Positions 1 to 9,748 of a stretch of 64,000 bases of DNA are shown here, piece after piece. The DNA comes from Caldilineaceae bacterium (GTDB taxonomy: Bacteria; Chloroflexota; Anaerolineae; Caldilineales; Caldilineaceae). Position 1 is the stretch's first letter, and the number at the start of each line of letters is the position of its first letter. The notes under the pieces were generated by a model. It worked only from the letters and a program-made list of their open reading frames with translations, ran no database searches and had not been told where the DNA came from. The stretch is from assembly GCA_022823185.1 (NCBI GenBank), contig JAJDXQ010000013.1, forward strand, positions 124,001 to 188,000, in the 5' to 3' direction. The position numbers were made by a program, and so were the translations under genes.

Positions 1-127
1 GTCAAAGGGGTTGGCCGGAAAAATCTGGTTGAGGGTAGTGGGAATCAGGATCTGGAGAAAAAACAGGGATTCTCAGGCGGGGGGCTGCGCAAGGGGGAAT
101 GGGTGCTGAATTGGAGTGGGGGTTGGG

Positions 128-544
128 TCAGGCGCTGGAGGCAAGAGGGGAGGCCTGGTTTCCGAGGGCGACGACAAAGGCGATGGCGCGGTCGTCGTCG
201 TGGCTGAGGCTGATTGACCACTGGCTGAGGCCGAGAGAATGGGCGCGGCGGGCGGCGGCGCCGTGGAGCTGGACGGAGGGAGCGCCGCGTGCGTCGGAGA
301 GGATTTCCAGGTCGATCCAGCGGATGCCTTCGCGCCAGGCGCCGGTTCCCAGGGCTTTGGCGATGGCCTCTTTGGCGGCGAAACGGGCGGCCAGGGATTC
401 CGGACGGCCGCGACAGTGCCGCAACTCCGCTTCAGTATAGAGACGGGACAGGAATCTTTTGCGCGCGGGCGCGGTGTTGTCGTAGCGGGCGACGGCGCGG
501 CGAATTCGTTCGATACTGACAATGTCGACACCTGTGCGCAGCAT
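128..544 (-). CDS. acpS: holo-[acyl-carrier-protein] synthase
   Basis: Transfers the 4'-phosphopantetheine arm of CoA to the serine of apo-acyl carrier protein, activating it for fatty acid synthesis. The 138-residue product has the family hallmarks: an N-terminal GVDIVSIERI segment carrying the Mg-binding Asp, and the central AARFAAKEAIAKALG block with the catalytic Glu/Lys, followed by a WSISLSHDDD segment close to the C-terminus. Length is normal for the family (120-140). An upstream in-frame ATG at 589 would add 15 residues; ATG 544 is preferred because the conserved strand begins three residues later. It lies 57 bp downstream of the GT2 gene on the same strand and may be co-transcribed with it. 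Confidence 0.93.
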   Translation of the reverse strand: MLRTGVDIVSIERIRRAVARYDNTAPARKRFLSRLYTEAELRHCRGRPESLAARFAAKEAIAKALGTGAWREGIRWIDLEILSDARGAPSVQLHGAAARRAHSLGLSQWSISLSHDDDRAIAFVVALGNQASPLASSA

Positions 545-601
545 TGCTCTATCCTCTGTGGGCTCCCTGTCGAATCCCGGTTGCGTCATTGCGCGTTTTG
601 T

Positions 602-1681
602 TCAGTCCGCCAGGGTGTGTGGTTCGTTCAGATTGACGGGCGTCGTGTGCGCGTTCGGGGCGTTTGCGAGATGGGCGAAGCCATAGGCCCTGGAGACGAC
701 GTAGAGCGGGCGGGCTTTGACGTCATCGTAGATGCGCGCCAGGTATTCGCCGATGACGCCCAGGAAGATCAGTTGAATGCCGCCGAGGAAGAGAACGGCG
801 ACCAAGGTGGATGCCTGGCCGAAGAACGCGTTGTTTCCTGACAGGCGCAGGATGGTGGTCACGACGATCCCCAGCAGGCTGAGGAATGCGAGAAAGAAGC
901 CGAAGTAGGTGCTGAGGCGAAGGGGGATATAGCTGAAACTGGTGATGGCATCCATCGTCAGGCGGAGCATTTTGCTGAGCGGATACTTGGTGTCGCCGGC
1001 AAAGCGTTCGGCGCGCTGGTACTCGATGCCGGTCTGGCGGAAGCCGACCCAGCTGCTGAGGCCGCGCATGAAGCGGTGTTTCTCGCGAAGGCGGCGCATC
1101 GTCAGGAGGACCTGGCGGTCGATGAGGCGGAAGTCGCCCGTATTCACGGGGATTTCGACATCGGTAATACGCCGGAGGAGGCGGTAGAAGGCTGTGGCCG
1201 TCCAGAGTTTGAAGCGGGATTCGCCCCGCCTGGTGGCGCGCACAGCGTAGACGACCTCAAAGCCTTCACGCCATTTGGCGAACATTTCCACGATCAGTTC
1301 GGGGGGATCCTGCAGATCGGCGTCGATGATCGCGATCGCGTCGCCTGTCGCGTAGTCCATGCCGGCGGTGATGGCGATCTGATGGCCGAAATTACGCGAG
1401 AAGTTGATAATTCTGACGCGCGGGTCCCGCTCTCGCAGAGAGAGCAGCAGCGTCAGAGAGGCGTCGCGGCTGCCGTCGTTGACGCAGATGAGTTCCCAAG
1501 GTTGACCGATGCCGCCAAGGACGGTTGTCATGCGCCGGTAGAGCTCGGGGATGACCTCCTCCTCGTTGAAGACGGGCACGATCACGGATATGACCGGACG
1601 CTGGCTGGGATCGGGCGCGCCGGGCTCGGCGGAGGGCCTGTGCGCTGTGTCGTGTGTCACGGTCTCGGTTTCAGGATTCAT
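602..1681 (-). CDS. GT2 glycosyltransferase, DPM1/GtrB/ArnC-like, with two C-terminal membrane helices
   Basis: Predicted to move a sugar from a nucleotide donor onto polyprenyl phosphate at the inner face of the membrane. Visible are [13 protein letters not shown] (start of the GT-A fold, about residue 30), the ICVNDGSRD segment, the DADLQDPPE metal/donor motif (about 120), and two hydrophobic helices near residues 250-280 and 290-320. This arrangement is typical of GtrB/ArnC-type enzymes rather than soluble GT2s. The longest reading frame begins at 1822, but the segment before ATG 1681 is Cys/Arg-rich and unlike the family; neither start has a convincing ribosome binding site. The sugar is not predictable. 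About 359 residues. Confidence 0.85.
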   Translation of the reverse strand: MNPETETVTHDTAHRPSAEPGAPDPSQRPVISVIVPVFNEEEVIPELYRRMTTVLGGIGQPWELICVNDGSRDASLTLLLSLRERDPRVRIINFSRNFGHQIAITAGMDYATGDAIAIIDADLQDPPELIVEMFAKWREGFEVVYAVRATRRGESRFKLWTATAFYRLLRRITDVEIPVNTGDFRLIDRQVLLTMRRLREKHRFMRGLSSWVGFRQTGIEYQRAERFAGDTKYPLSKMLRLTMDAITSFSYIPLRLSTYFGFFLAFLSLLGIVVTTILRLSGNNAFFGQASTLVAVLFLGGIQLIFLGVIGEYLARIYDDVKARPLYVVSRAYGFAHLANAPNAHTTPVNLNEPHTLAD

Positions 1682-2054
1682 CGTCAGTTCAATGTTCGGG
1701 CGACGTTCCGCCAGAGAGTTGCGCTTGCATGGCTTGCGCAGGGGAATCGGCGCCGCAAACAGGCTGGTTGCGAAACCGGGCGGGAGCGTGCAACGGCAGT
1801 CACAATCGTACTGAAAACGCAAGATATGGTCAAGCGAAAGACGCGCGGCAGGGTTGAGGCGATGCGGGGTAGGGGCGCGGGGGGAGTGGGTCCTGGTTGC
1901 GTGTTCGGGGAAAATGGGCTACGATTTTCGGCGACGGGCCAGTTTCCGGACTGGCGACAAACCAAGCCAATTGCAGGTAAGGATGGGCGGGAGCCTGGGG
2001 GCAGGCCTCCTGTTCAAATCAGTTTCCTCTCCCCAGTGAAACGGAGCGCGCTTC

Positions 2055-3089
2055 ATGCCTTTATTTCAGCCGGTTCCCCTGGCAAGTTACGCCAGCCGCA
2101 TTTTTCAGGCGGCGGACACACCCAGGATGACGGCAGATCTTGTCGGACAGTCGCTGGTTTCCGCCAATCTGGCGGGCCATGATTCGCACGGAGTTATACG
2201 CATCCCGCAGTATCTGCGGCAGATCGAAGAGGGGGAGCTGCGACCGCAGGCGACGCCGGAAATCGAGCGCGAGACACCTGTGATGACGTTGTACAACGGT
2301 CATCGGTGTTTCGGACAGCTGGCGGCCAAGGTTGCCATCGAGAACGGTATCGGCAAAGCGAGGGGAAATGCGGTGGCGGTGGTGGGTTTGAAGCACTCCG
2401 GCCACGTGGGGCGCCTGGGGGAGTGGGTCGGGCTGGCGGCCGATGAAGGATTCATTGCGCTGGCCTTTGCCAATGGCGGCCGCGCGGGCGGCTTGGTGGC
2501 CCCGTTTGGGGGGGCTGAGAGGCGCCTGAGCACCAACCCGATCGCGACGGCGGTCCCATTGGAAGGCAGGCCGTCGATGCTGCTGGATTTTGCTACGAGC
2601 GCGGTGGCCGAGGGCAAGGTGCGGGTGGCCCTGAACAGCGGCAAATCGATGCCGGACGGATGGGCGCTGGACAAGAACGGCGAGGCCACTCATGATCCGG
2701 CCGACGTATATGATGACGGGATGCTGCTGCCGGCGGCCGGCCACAAGGGATACGGATTGGCCCTTTTGACCGACTACCTGGGGGGAATTCTGACAGGTTC
2801 GGGCGGCCCGGGCATACCGGGGTCGGTCCTGGGCAACGGTGTCCTGTTCGTCCTGTTGAACATCAGTTTCTTCCGCCCTATGGACGAGTTTTTCAGTGAC
2901 GGAGAGCGAATCGCCAGCCGGATCAAGGCGACGCGGCCGGCTCCCGGATTCGATGAGGTGCTGATACCGGGAGAGCCGGAGGCGCGTTCGGCTGAGAGCC
3001 GGCAGATGGATGGGATCCCGCTGGATGATACGACCTGGCGGGAGATCGTCGACGCGGCGGAGAAACTCGGCGTTGATCCGATCGTCTGA
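2055..3089 (+). CDS. Ldh_2 family NAD(P)-dependent oxidoreductase (malate/L-lactate/ureidoglycolate dehydrogenase type)
   Basis: Member of the Ldh_2/MDH2 family (ComC, AllD, YbiC, YlbC), which oxidises 2-hydroxyacids using a fold unrelated to classical LDH. The family blocks HDSHGVIRIPQY (about residue 48), LKHSGHVGRLGEW (about 112, active-site His) and LSTNPIATAVP (nicotinamide pocket) are all present, and the 344-residue length is normal. GGAG lies 9 nt before ATG 2055. The downstream gene, 136 bp away, is a sugar-isomerase-like TIM barrel, which fits a hydroxyacid or sugar-acid catabolic pair. Exact substrate (malate, lactate, gulonate, ureidoglycolate) cannot be assigned. Confidence 0.88.
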   Translation: MPLFQPVPLASYASRIFQAADTPRMTADLVGQSLVSANLAGHDSHGVIRIPQYLRQIEEGELRPQATPEIERETPVMTLYNGHRCFGQLAAKVAIENGIGKARGNAVAVVGLKHSGHVGRLGEWVGLAADEGFIALAFANGGRAGGLVAPFGGAERRLSTNPIATAVPLEGRPSMLLDFATSAVAEGKVRVALNSGKSMPDGWALDKNGEATHDPADVYDDGMLLPAAGHKGYGLALLTDYLGGILTGSGGPGIPGSVLGNGVLFVLLNISFFRPMDEFFSDGERIASRIKATRPAPGFDEVLIPGEPEARSAESRQMDGIPLDDTTWREIVDAAEKLGVDPIV

Positions 3090-3225
3090 AGCAAGCCGGG
3101 CTTCTTCCGACCAGAATCCGAGGGAGCAGACTGCCAACAAAGGTCCAAACGGCATCGATAAGCAAGTGACGAATCTTGTGGCGCGTTGATGGAAGATTCG
3201 TCGGGAAGCCAACCGGAGAGTGCGC

Positions 3226-4074
3226 ATGCCACGAATTTCCACATCATCCTGGAGTCTGCACAGGGCATTGGGGTCGCCGCCGCTCTATGGGCCGGGCGAC
3301 GCCGGACCGGGCCAGCCGTCGAACGGGGCGATCAGTTTGCTGGATTTGCCATCTGCGGCGGCGAAGGCCGATATCCACACATTGGAGATCGTCCATTTTC
3401 ATTTTCCCACGACGGACGGCGCATACGTGGACGAACTGAAGGAGGCGGTCGAAGAGGCCGGCATCGAGCTGTTCAGCGTTCTGATTGACGCCGGCGACGT
3501 TACCCACCCGGACGATGGCGCGCGGGCGGAGGAGATGGCCTGGATCCGCTCGTGGCTGGACGTGACCGCCCGGTGCGGCGCAAGTCATGCACGGGTTGTT
3601 GGCGGCTATCAGCCGGTGACGCGCGATGGTCGTCCGCTGCTTGACCATCCTGTGTTGCGGCGCAGCGCAGAGGGCCTGCGCAAACTGGCGGACTACGGCT
3701 CGTCGATCGGCGTTCGGGTGATCACGGAGAATTTCCGCGAGACCACGGACCGGGCCGACCAGGCGCTGGCGATTCTCACGTTGTGCGAGGGCCGTGTCGG
3801 GTTGTGCGCGGACTTTGGCAACTACAGGGGCGAGGACCGTTACGAAGAGCTGGCAGCGATCTTCCCCAAGGCCGATTCAGCGCATGTAAAGGCGGTGTAC
3901 GACGAAAGAGGCAGGCCGGATGAAGATGAGTTTCGCCATTCGCTTGGGATGCTGGCTGAAGCGGGGTTCGACGGACCGATGTCGCTGATTTTCGATACGC
4001 CATTACGCGGGAACGCAACTGAATGGGACAATCTGGCGCAGATGCGCGGGGTGGCTGCGCCCTTTTGTGCTTGA
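3226..4074 (+). CDS. sugar phosphate isomerase/epimerase-like TIM-barrel protein
   Basis: Xylose-isomerase-like (AP_endonuc_2 family) protein of 282 residues. The order of elements fits a metal-dependent TIM barrel: LEIVHFHFP early, an ARVVGGYQP strand, VRVITENF with the metal-binding Glu, VGLCADFGNY with Asp, and DSAHVKAVYDERG with the His near the C-terminal third. ATG 3226 is chosen over GTG 3220 because GGAGAG at 3215-3220 gives proper spacing only to the ATG. It probably isomerises or epimerises a keto-sugar or inositol derivative; substrate unknown. It follows the Ldh_2 gene and ends before the palindromic terminator at 4183. Confidence 0.82.
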   Translation: MPRISTSSWSLHRALGSPPLYGPGDAGPGQPSNGAISLLDLPSAAAKADIHTLEIVHFHFPTTDGAYVDELKEAVEEAGIELFSVLIDAGDVTHPDDGARAEEMAWIRSWLDVTARCGASHARVVGGYQPVTRDGRPLLDHPVLRRSAEGLRKLADYGSSIGVRVITENFRETTDRADQALAILTLCEGRVGLCADFGNYRGEDRYEELAAIFPKADSAHVKAVYDERGRPDEDEFRHSLGMLAEAGFDGPMSLIFDTPLRGNATEWDNLAQMRGVAAPFCA

Positions 4075-4182
4075 AATCCGGGCCGATAATCGGACTATCA
4101 AGGGGACGCGGATTGGGCTGTCTGTCTAGCCGGAGGCGTGTTCGCGCGGGGTCGCCTGTTAATTGAGAGTGAGGGAGATGAA

Positions 4183-4212
4183 AAACAGTCCATCGAATTC
4201 GATGGACTGTTT
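4183..4212. terminator. bidirectional palindromic terminator between convergent genes
   Basis: A perfect 30-nt palindrome centred on GAATTC; the arms contain CAGTCCATC and GATGGACTG, with A5 on the left and TTTGTTT on the right. It sits between the isomerase gene (plus, ends 4074) and osmC (minus, ends 4270), so it can act as a Rho-independent terminator in both directions. Confidence 0.8.
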
Positions 4213-4269
4213 GTTTGCTGCAGGGTCGCGTCGGCTGACAGACCGAAGCGGCGCTGGCGCGCCGAGGGG

Positions 4270-4692
4270 TTATTCAACCAGGGCGGCATCGAGAACGATT
4301 TCGTCGACAGCGGCCAGAGCCTTTGAAACGGGGCAGCCATCCTTGGCTTGGGCGGCGTACTCGGCGAACTTGTCGGCGGAAAGTCCCGGAACTTCAGCCC
4401 TGCATGTCAACTCAATTTTGCTGATTGCGGGGCCATCGGTCAAGTGGACAGCGGCGGTTGTGTTGACACTGGTGGGTGTGAAGCCGTCGCCGCTCATCAG
4501 AGCAGAGATAAACATGGAGTAGCAGCCGGCATGGGCGGCGCCGATCAGTTCTTCCGGGTTCGTACCGGAGCCGGATTCGAAGCGGGAGGCGAAGCTGAAA
4601 GGACCTTCGTAAAGGCCGCTGCCTAGTTTCATCGTGCCGGAGCCGTCATTCAGGTTGCCATTCCAAGTGGCAGAGGCGTTACGCACGGACAT
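4270..4692 (-). CDS. OsmC/Ohr family peroxiredoxin
   Basis: Thiol peroxidase of the OsmC class, reducing organic hydroperoxides in the cytoplasm. The 140-residue product carries the family motifs: ELIGAAHAGCYSM with the peroxidatic Cys (about residue 57), and DGCPVSKAL with the resolving Cys (about 119). The sequence closely follows the osmotically inducible OsmC type (start MSVRNASATWNG). A strong AGGAGG ribosome site precedes ATG 4692. It stands alone, convergent with the isomerase gene and divergent from the nucleotidyltransferase operon. Confidence 0.93.
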   Translation of the reverse strand: MSVRNASATWNGNLNDGSGTMKLGSGLYEGPFSFASRFESGSGTNPEELIGAAHAGCYSMFISALMSGDGFTPTSVNTTAAVHLTDGPAISKIELTCRAEVPGLSADKFAEYAAQAKDGCPVSKALAAVDEIVLDAALVE

Positions 4693-5044
4693 GGAGATTC
4701 CTCCTGATATTCAGTGCTGGTGTTCGAATTGGGAACAACCGAAATTGATTGAGAACTGGTTGGTAATTTGAGAATATTGGGTAACAGCAGGCAGAATCTT
4801 AGCACAGCAAGGCTGGCAAATCAAACATTCGGCGTGTCAAGGGATTGACCGGGAAACCTCGGCGGCCGCTGTCTGAATGAGGATTTGGGAGCAGGACAGA
4901 CGGGAAGGAAGGCCAATCGGGCAGACTCAAGAATGCGGGCGGCAACATTTCGGGGTTGCGCTGACGCACAGTTGATGAACTTCGCGCCAGTGACAATTGA
5001 AGGCTGCGTCAAGGTGCGAACGGGATTGGAGCGGAGAGTGGAAG
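4693..5044. other. divergent intergenic region, no gene seen
   Basis: The 352-bp gap between osmC (leftward) and the GalU-like gene (rightward) must hold both promoters. Its left half is AT-richer than the surroundings (tracts such as TTGAGAATATTGGG near 4770), but I find no pair of hexamers convincing enough to call, and no RNA fold. Confidence 0.4.
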
Positions 5045-5920
5045 ATGGAGATCACGAAGGCGGTCATCACCGCGGCGAGAAGCACGCAGAGAAGTCTGCC
5101 CCTGCAGACGATCATCGACAGTGACGGCGTGGAGAAGTCGGTCCTGCGCGTGCTGGTGGAAGAGGTGATCGATGCGGGGGTTGAGGAGATTTGCGTGATT
5201 GTGTACCCGGGCGACGAGGCAGCCTTTGCGGCGACGGTGGGGGAGCACGCGGGCCGCCTCCAGTTTGTGCAGCAGGCGGAGCAGCTAGGCTATGCGCATG
5301 CGGTGTACTGCGCGCGTGATTTTGTTGGCGGCGACTCCTTCTTGCACCTGGTCGGCGATCATCTGTATGTACGGCCGGATGGCGGGCGGTGCGCGGCGCA
5401 CGTGGTCGAGGCGGCGCGTGCGCATAGCTGTTCGGTGTCGGCGGTGCAGGCGACGCGAGAGACGCTGCTGCCCTATTTCGGCGCGGTGGGCGGCCACCGC
5501 ATGGCCGGGCAGACGGATTTGTATAAGGTGGAGACGGTGATTGAGAAGCCGACTCCGACAGAGGCGGAGCAGAGGCTGGCGGCGTCCGGGCTGCGGGCGG
5601 GCCACTATCTGTGTTTTTTTGGCATTCATGTGCTGACAGCAACCGTTATGGAGATTTTGGACGGGCTGCTTCCGGCTGCGAATGCGGCATGGGAGAATGG
5701 CCGCCAGGAGGCGGGTCTTTCTCTTTCGGCGGCTCTGCACGTTCTGGCCCGACGGGAGCAGTATCTGGCCCTGGAGCAGCGGGGCATGCGTCTTGACATT
5801 GGCGTCAAGTACGGTCTGCTCACGGCCCAGATCGCCCTGGCTCTGAACGGCCAGGACCGGGATGAAATGTTGACCCGGCTGCTGGAGCTGTTGATGAGCC
5901 GTTCGATGCAGGAAGGGTAG
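5045..5920 (+). CDS. divergent GalU-like sugar nucleotidyltransferase
   Basis: Resembles UTP-glucose-1-phosphate uridylyltransferase (GalU) along its length: KAVITAA start, [25 protein letters not shown] (position of the GDD-like metal motif), [17 protein letters not shown], and [18 protein letters not shown] near the end. The nucleotide-binding loop is altered: where GalU has GLGTR...PK, this protein reads [11 protein letters not shown] and lacks the glycines and the PKE lysine. It may therefore be a regulatory or specialised paralogue rather than a standard enzyme. ATG 5045 is chosen because the conserved strand begins there; the frame is open back to 4997. It lies 123 bp before the kinase-uridylyltransferase fusion, probably in one operon. 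291 residues. Confidence 0.75.
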   Translation: MEITKAVITAARSTQRSLPLQTIIDSDGVEKSVLRVLVEEVIDAGVEEICVIVYPGDEAAFAATVGEHAGRLQFVQQAEQLGYAHAVYCARDFVGGDSFLHLVGDHLYVRPDGGRCAAHVVEAARAHSCSVSAVQATRETLLPYFGAVGGHRMAGQTDLYKVETVIEKPTPTEAEQRLAASGLRAGHYLCFFGIHVLTATVMEILDGLLPAANAAWENGRQEAGLSLSAALHVLARREQYLALEQRGMRLDIGVKYGLLTAQIALALNGQDRDEMLTRLLELLMSRSMQEG

Positions 5921-6043
5921 AAGCAGCCCGGGTCATGGGAGAATACCGGACAGGACGGTGCGGCGCGCTGTGATCAGGCGGGATAGGGGGAATGCAGTGG
6001 GGTGCGTGCAGTGGGCGGATGCCAGGACGCAGAGAGTTCTGAG

Positions 6044-9000
6044 ATGAGCGCACTGGTCAGAATCATCACGGCGTCGGACGGGAATACCCGCAATCGTTCG
6101 CTGGAGGGGTTCGCGCGCGCCGCTTCGGCTGAGACGCTACTGCGGGAGTGCGCGGCGCTGGACCGGTTACGGCGGGAGAACGACAACCTGTATGAGCAGG
6201 TGCGCGCGCTCTTCTTTCTGCAAGCGATTCACCGGTTTCATCTGCCCGGCAAGTCAGGATTCGCTGCCAGGGGCGTCATTCCTTTCAGAGGCTACGAAGA
6301 TCTGCTGAACCGCCGCTTCGACGAAGCGATAGAGACGTTCCTGCGGCAGCAGTCCGTGGCTGGGCCGAACGAAGCGATTTCGAGTGGGTTGGCCGCGGCC
6401 TACCGGCAGCTCGGCTTTCAGACGCTGGCCGACCAGGTGCGGCGGAGTGTGCGGTCTGTGGCGGGCAATCAGTGGATGTTCCGGGTCGGGCACCCGAGCG
6501 ACCACCCATTGCGTGTGCGAAGGGAGCTCCTTCGCCCTCTTGGAAACGGACTATTCCCATTGCTACGCGAAACCACCCCTGTGCGGATGGATTTGACGCA
6601 TAGCGGGTGGAGCGACATTTTCTTTCTGGGAATGGACTATCCGGAAGGGGCGCGGGTGCTCAACGTTTCGATCGATTTGAGCATAGACGGCGGAGGCCGA
6701 TCCCGCGGCCGGGGGCCGCGGCCCCCGGTGGAGGGCTATTTCCGGGTTCTTGACCGGCCGGTATTGCGCCTGGTCAGTGTCGATTTGGAGACGAGCGCGG
6801 AGATAGCCACCTTCGCCGAAGTATTCGACTTTGCCCGCGACCATCTTGGTCTGTTGAAGGCCGCGCTGATTGCGGCCGGCATCGTGCCGCCGGGCATGGA
6901 GGGCGCGCACCAGCCTCTGGCCGATTTGCTGACGCAGCTGGTTGGCCCCGGGCAGGGGATCGAGCTGGTGAGCAAGGTGAATGACATTCCGAAGGGCTCG
7001 CGTTTGGCGGTGTCCACCAGTCTGCTGGCCTGTCTGATCACGGTTTGCATGCGGGCCACGGGCCAGGCCAGCTCGCTGACAGGCGGTTTGCGCGAAGAGG
7101 AGCGCCGGTTGGTGGCGGCGCGGGCCATACTGGGGGAATGGCTGGGCGGCTCGGGCGGGGGCTGGCAGGACTCGGGCGGCATCTGGCCGGGGATCAAGCT
7201 GATCGAAGGGAAGGCGAGCGCGGAAGGCGACCCGGAATTCGGAATCAGCCGGGGCAGGCTGTTGCCGGGCCACCATCCGCTTGGGCGGAACGAGATCAGC
7301 GAGGAGACGCGTCAGGCGCTGCAGGCCAGCCTGGTCCTGGTACACGGCGGCATGGCGCAGGATGTCGGGCCGATCCTGGAGATGGTAACGGAGAAGTATC
7401 TGCTGCGCAGCGAAGAGGCGTGGGCGGGGCGCCAGAGGGCAATCGGCGCCCTGGATGAGATATTGGGCCATCTGAAGGCGGGCGACGTGGAGGCGATTGG
7501 CAGGGCGACGGAGCGCAATTTCAGGGGGCCGATACAGACGATCATTCCCTGGGCGGGCAATCTGTACACTGACCGGTTGATCCAGCGGACGCGTGCGGCG
7601 TTCGGCGAGAATTTCTGGGGCTTCTGGATGTTGGGGGGGATGTCCGGCGGCGGAATGGGATTTATCTTTGATCCTCGCTACAAGGCGGCGGGGAAGGCCC
7701 GTCTGCAGGCGATCATGGACGAAACAAAGGAGAGCATGGATCGCGCGGCGCCGTTCGCGATGGAGCCGGTCGTGTACGACTTTGCGATCAATGAACGCGG
7801 CACATGGGCCGAACTGTCCGGGGAGGCGGATGCGGCGGCGGACCGGCTGGCCGGCGGCGGGGCTCTGATGCCTGCGGAATACTATCGGCTGACCGTTCCC
7901 GCCATGCTGCGGAAGGATCCCTGGCTGCTATCACCTGCGCAGCGAGCCGAGTTGGAACAGTTCGGAACGGCCCGGCTGGCGGACCCGGACCTGGCCGGTT
8001 TTCTGCCTTCACTGTTTCGGGGCATGCTGCCGGAGAAACAGGAGGAGGATCCGGCGGCTTCACTGGAGGCGCTGCTGGCTGCGAACGCCTTTGATCGCGC
8101 CCAGCATGAGCAGATCCGGGGCGACCTGCGCAGCGGGCGCATCGGGCTGGCGCAGAACCGGCTGCCCACACGCAGCCTGATCGAGGAGCCGGAGCCCGGG
8201 GCGGTCGCGGACGCGACGAAGGGGTTGCCTGCCCGGTTGGAGGAGATTGGAGCAGCCGCGCTCGAAGCTGGCGAGGTCGCGGTCGTTACACTTGCAGGGG
8301 GCGCGGGCAGCCGCTGGAGCCAGGGCGCGGGGGTGGTCAAGGCGCTGAACCCGTTTGCGCGCCTGGCGGGCAGGCACCGCAGCTTCATCGAGATACACCT
8401 GGCCAAGAGCAGACGCAGCGGCCGCCTGTGCGGCACACAGATACCCCACGCGATCACGACCAGCTTTCTTACGCACGATGCGATTGCCGAGGCGATCGGG
8501 AAGAGCTACAGCTATGAGGGTCCGCTGCTGCTGTCGCCGGGGCGGAGCATTGGGTTGCGGATGACGCCGATGGCGCGGGATCTGCGTTTTGCCTGGGAGG
8601 AGACGGCGCGGCAGGTGCTTGACGTGCAGGCGGAGAAGGTGCGGGAGAGCCTGCACAGCGCGCTGATCAGCTGGGCGCGTTCACAGGGGGAGGGCAGTGA
8701 CTACGTCGACAATCTGCCCGCCCAGTGCGTACACCCTGTGGGCCACTGGTATGAGCTGCCGAACCTGTTGCGCAACGGCGTTTTGCGCCGGCTGCTTGCG
8801 GAGCGCCCCCAACTACAATATCTGATGATGCACAACGTGGACACGGTGGGGGCGCACGTTGATCCCGGGTTGCTGGGCCTGCACATCAGCGCCGGGGAGA
8901 CGATGACGGCGGAGGTGATCCACCGGCGGCTGGAGGACCGGGGCGGCGGGTTGGCGCGTGTCGACGGCAGGACGCGCCTGGTGGAAGGGCTGGCGCTGCC

Positions 9001-9412
9001 GCGCGAGGAGATCGAGTTCCGTCTGAGCTATTACAACACGAACACGTTCTGGATTCACGTCGACCGTCTGCTGGCGACGTTGGGCCTGGATCGGGCGGCC
9101 TTGGCGGACGCGAGGGCGGTCGGGGAGGCGGTGGGGCGGATGGCGGCGCGCATGCCCACCTATGTGACGCTGAAAGAGGTGAAGAAGCGCTGGGGCCGCG
9201 GCCAGGAGGATGTCTTCCCGGTTGCGCAGTATGAGAAGCTGTGGGGGGATATGACGGCGTTGCCGGAGATGGTTTGCGGCTATGTCGTTGTGCCGCGCGT
9301 GCGGGGCCAGCAGCTTAAGGAGGTGGCGCAGTTGGACGGCTGGCTGCAGGACGGTTCGGCGGCGTATGTGGAAGGGTTGTGCGACTGGGCGGAGGACGAG
9401 GGAAGTGGATAG
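6044..9412 (+). CDS. fusion: fucokinase-like GHMP kinase + UDPGP-family sugar-1-phosphate uridylyltransferase
   Basis: Predicted 1122-residue bifunctional enzyme. The N-terminal half carries L-fucokinase/FKP-type GHMP motifs: [13 protein letters not shown] (about residue 180), [14 protein letters not shown] (about 315, the phosphate loop, where FKP has GSGLGTSS), [15 protein letters not shown] (about 372) and a glycine-rich [12 protein letters not shown] (about 527). The C-terminal half is UDPGP-like: [17 protein letters not shown] (about 747), [11 protein letters not shown] (about 927) and [14 protein letters not shown] (about 996), as in eukaryotic-type UGP/UAP. Together these would phosphorylate a sugar at C1 and activate it to a nucleotide sugar, a salvage route. 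Domain order is the reverse of FKP. ATG 6044 is preferred to GTG 6002. The stop codon lies inside a GTGGATAGTGGATAG repeat. Confidence 0.78.
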   Translation: MSALVRIITASDGNTRNRSLEGFARAASAETLLRECAALDRLRRENDNLYEQVRALFFLQAIHRFHLPGKSGFAARGVIPFRGYEDLLNRRFDEAIETFLRQQSVAGPNEAISSGLAAAYRQLGFQTLADQVRRSVRSVAGNQWMFRVGHPSDHPLRVRRELLRPLGNGLFPLLRETTPVRMDLTHSGWSDIFFLGMDYPEGARVLNVSIDLSIDGGGRSRGRGPRPPVEGYFRVLDRPVLRLVSVDLETSAEIATFAEVFDFARDHLGLLKAALIAAGIVPPGMEGAHQPLADLLTQLVGPGQGIELVSKVNDIPKGSRLAVSTSLLACLITVCMRATGQASSLTGGLREEERRLVAARAILGEWLGGSGGGWQDSGGIWPGIKLIEGKASAEGDPEFGISRGRLLPGHHPLGRNEISEETRQALQASLVLVHGGMAQDVGPILEMVTEKYLLRSEEAWAGRQRAIGALDEILGHLKAGDVEAIGRATERNFRGPIQTIIPWAGNLYTDRLIQRTRAAFGENFWGFWMLGGMSGGGMGFIFDPRYKAAGKARLQAIMDETKESMDRAAPFAMEPVVYDFAINERGTWAELSGEADAAADRLAGGGALMPAEYYRLTVPAMLRKDPWLLSPAQRAELEQFGTARLADPDLAGFLPSLFRGMLPEKQEEDPAASLEALLAANAFDRAQHEQIRGDLRSGRIGLAQNRLPTRSLIEEPEPGAVADATKGLPARLEEIGAAALEAGEVAVVTLAGGAGSRWSQGAGVVKALNPFARLAGRHRSFIEIHLAKSRRSGRLCGTQIPHAITTSFLTHDAIAEAIGKSYSYEGPLLLSPGRSIGLRMTPMARDLRFAWEETARQVLDVQAEKVRESLHSALISWARSQGEGSDYVDNLPAQCVHPVGHWYELPNLLRNGVLRRLLAERPQLQYLMMHNVDTVGAHVDPGLLGLHISAGETMTAEVIHRRLEDRGGGLARVDGRTRLVEGLALPREEIEFRLSYYNTNTFWIHVDRLLATLGLDRAALADARAVGEAVGRMAARMPTYVTLKEVKKRWGRGQEDVFPVAQYEKLWGDMTALPEMVCGYVVVPRVRGQQLKEVAQLDGWLQDGSAAYVEGLCDWAEDEGSG

Positions 9413-9748
9413 TGGATAGTTGTCGCCCCCGCCCTGGGGGTAGACGAAGCCCGCGGGACTGGAGGCGCGGCGGGCGCGGGGCGAGCGGGCGGCGCGGCGG
9501 GGGTCCGGGGGTGTCCCCCGGCCCGGCGGCAAAAACCCGCCGCCGGGGATCGGCGCAGGATAACCTGGTCCTGGCACTGCCCCGCCCCCTTGATCAGAGA
9601 TCAGGCGGCTGGCGGCGCCTGGTTGGATTGGAACATAGGCGGCGCGCGAGAAGGGCGGGGCGCGGAGGGGCCGCCGACAGATGGCATGGCGACCCGGTTG
9701 AAGGGCGGGGGTTGGGGGAGGCCCCAGCTGCAGGGGGGACTGCGGGGG
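9413..9748. other. convergent intergenic region with two GC hairpins, no gene seen
   Basis: 336 bp of very GC-rich DNA between two converging genes. It contains back-to-back perfect hairpins: CCGGGGG/CCCCCGG (9505-9521, loop TGT) and CCCGGCGGC/GCCGCCGGG (9522-9547, loop AAAAACCC). There is no T-tract, so these are not classical intrinsic terminators but may still block converging transcription. No coding frame shows protein-like composition. Confidence 0.55.

Noticed and set aside
73-531. 152-codon minus-strand frame overlapping AcpS
   Set aside because: Pro/Ser/Ala low-complexity frame offset from acpS; AcpS motifs decide the right frame.
2061-3242. 393-codon minus-strand frame across the Ldh_2 gene
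   Set aside because: Antisense shadow rich in Arg, Pro and His, with no motif; the plus-strand gene is a clear family member.
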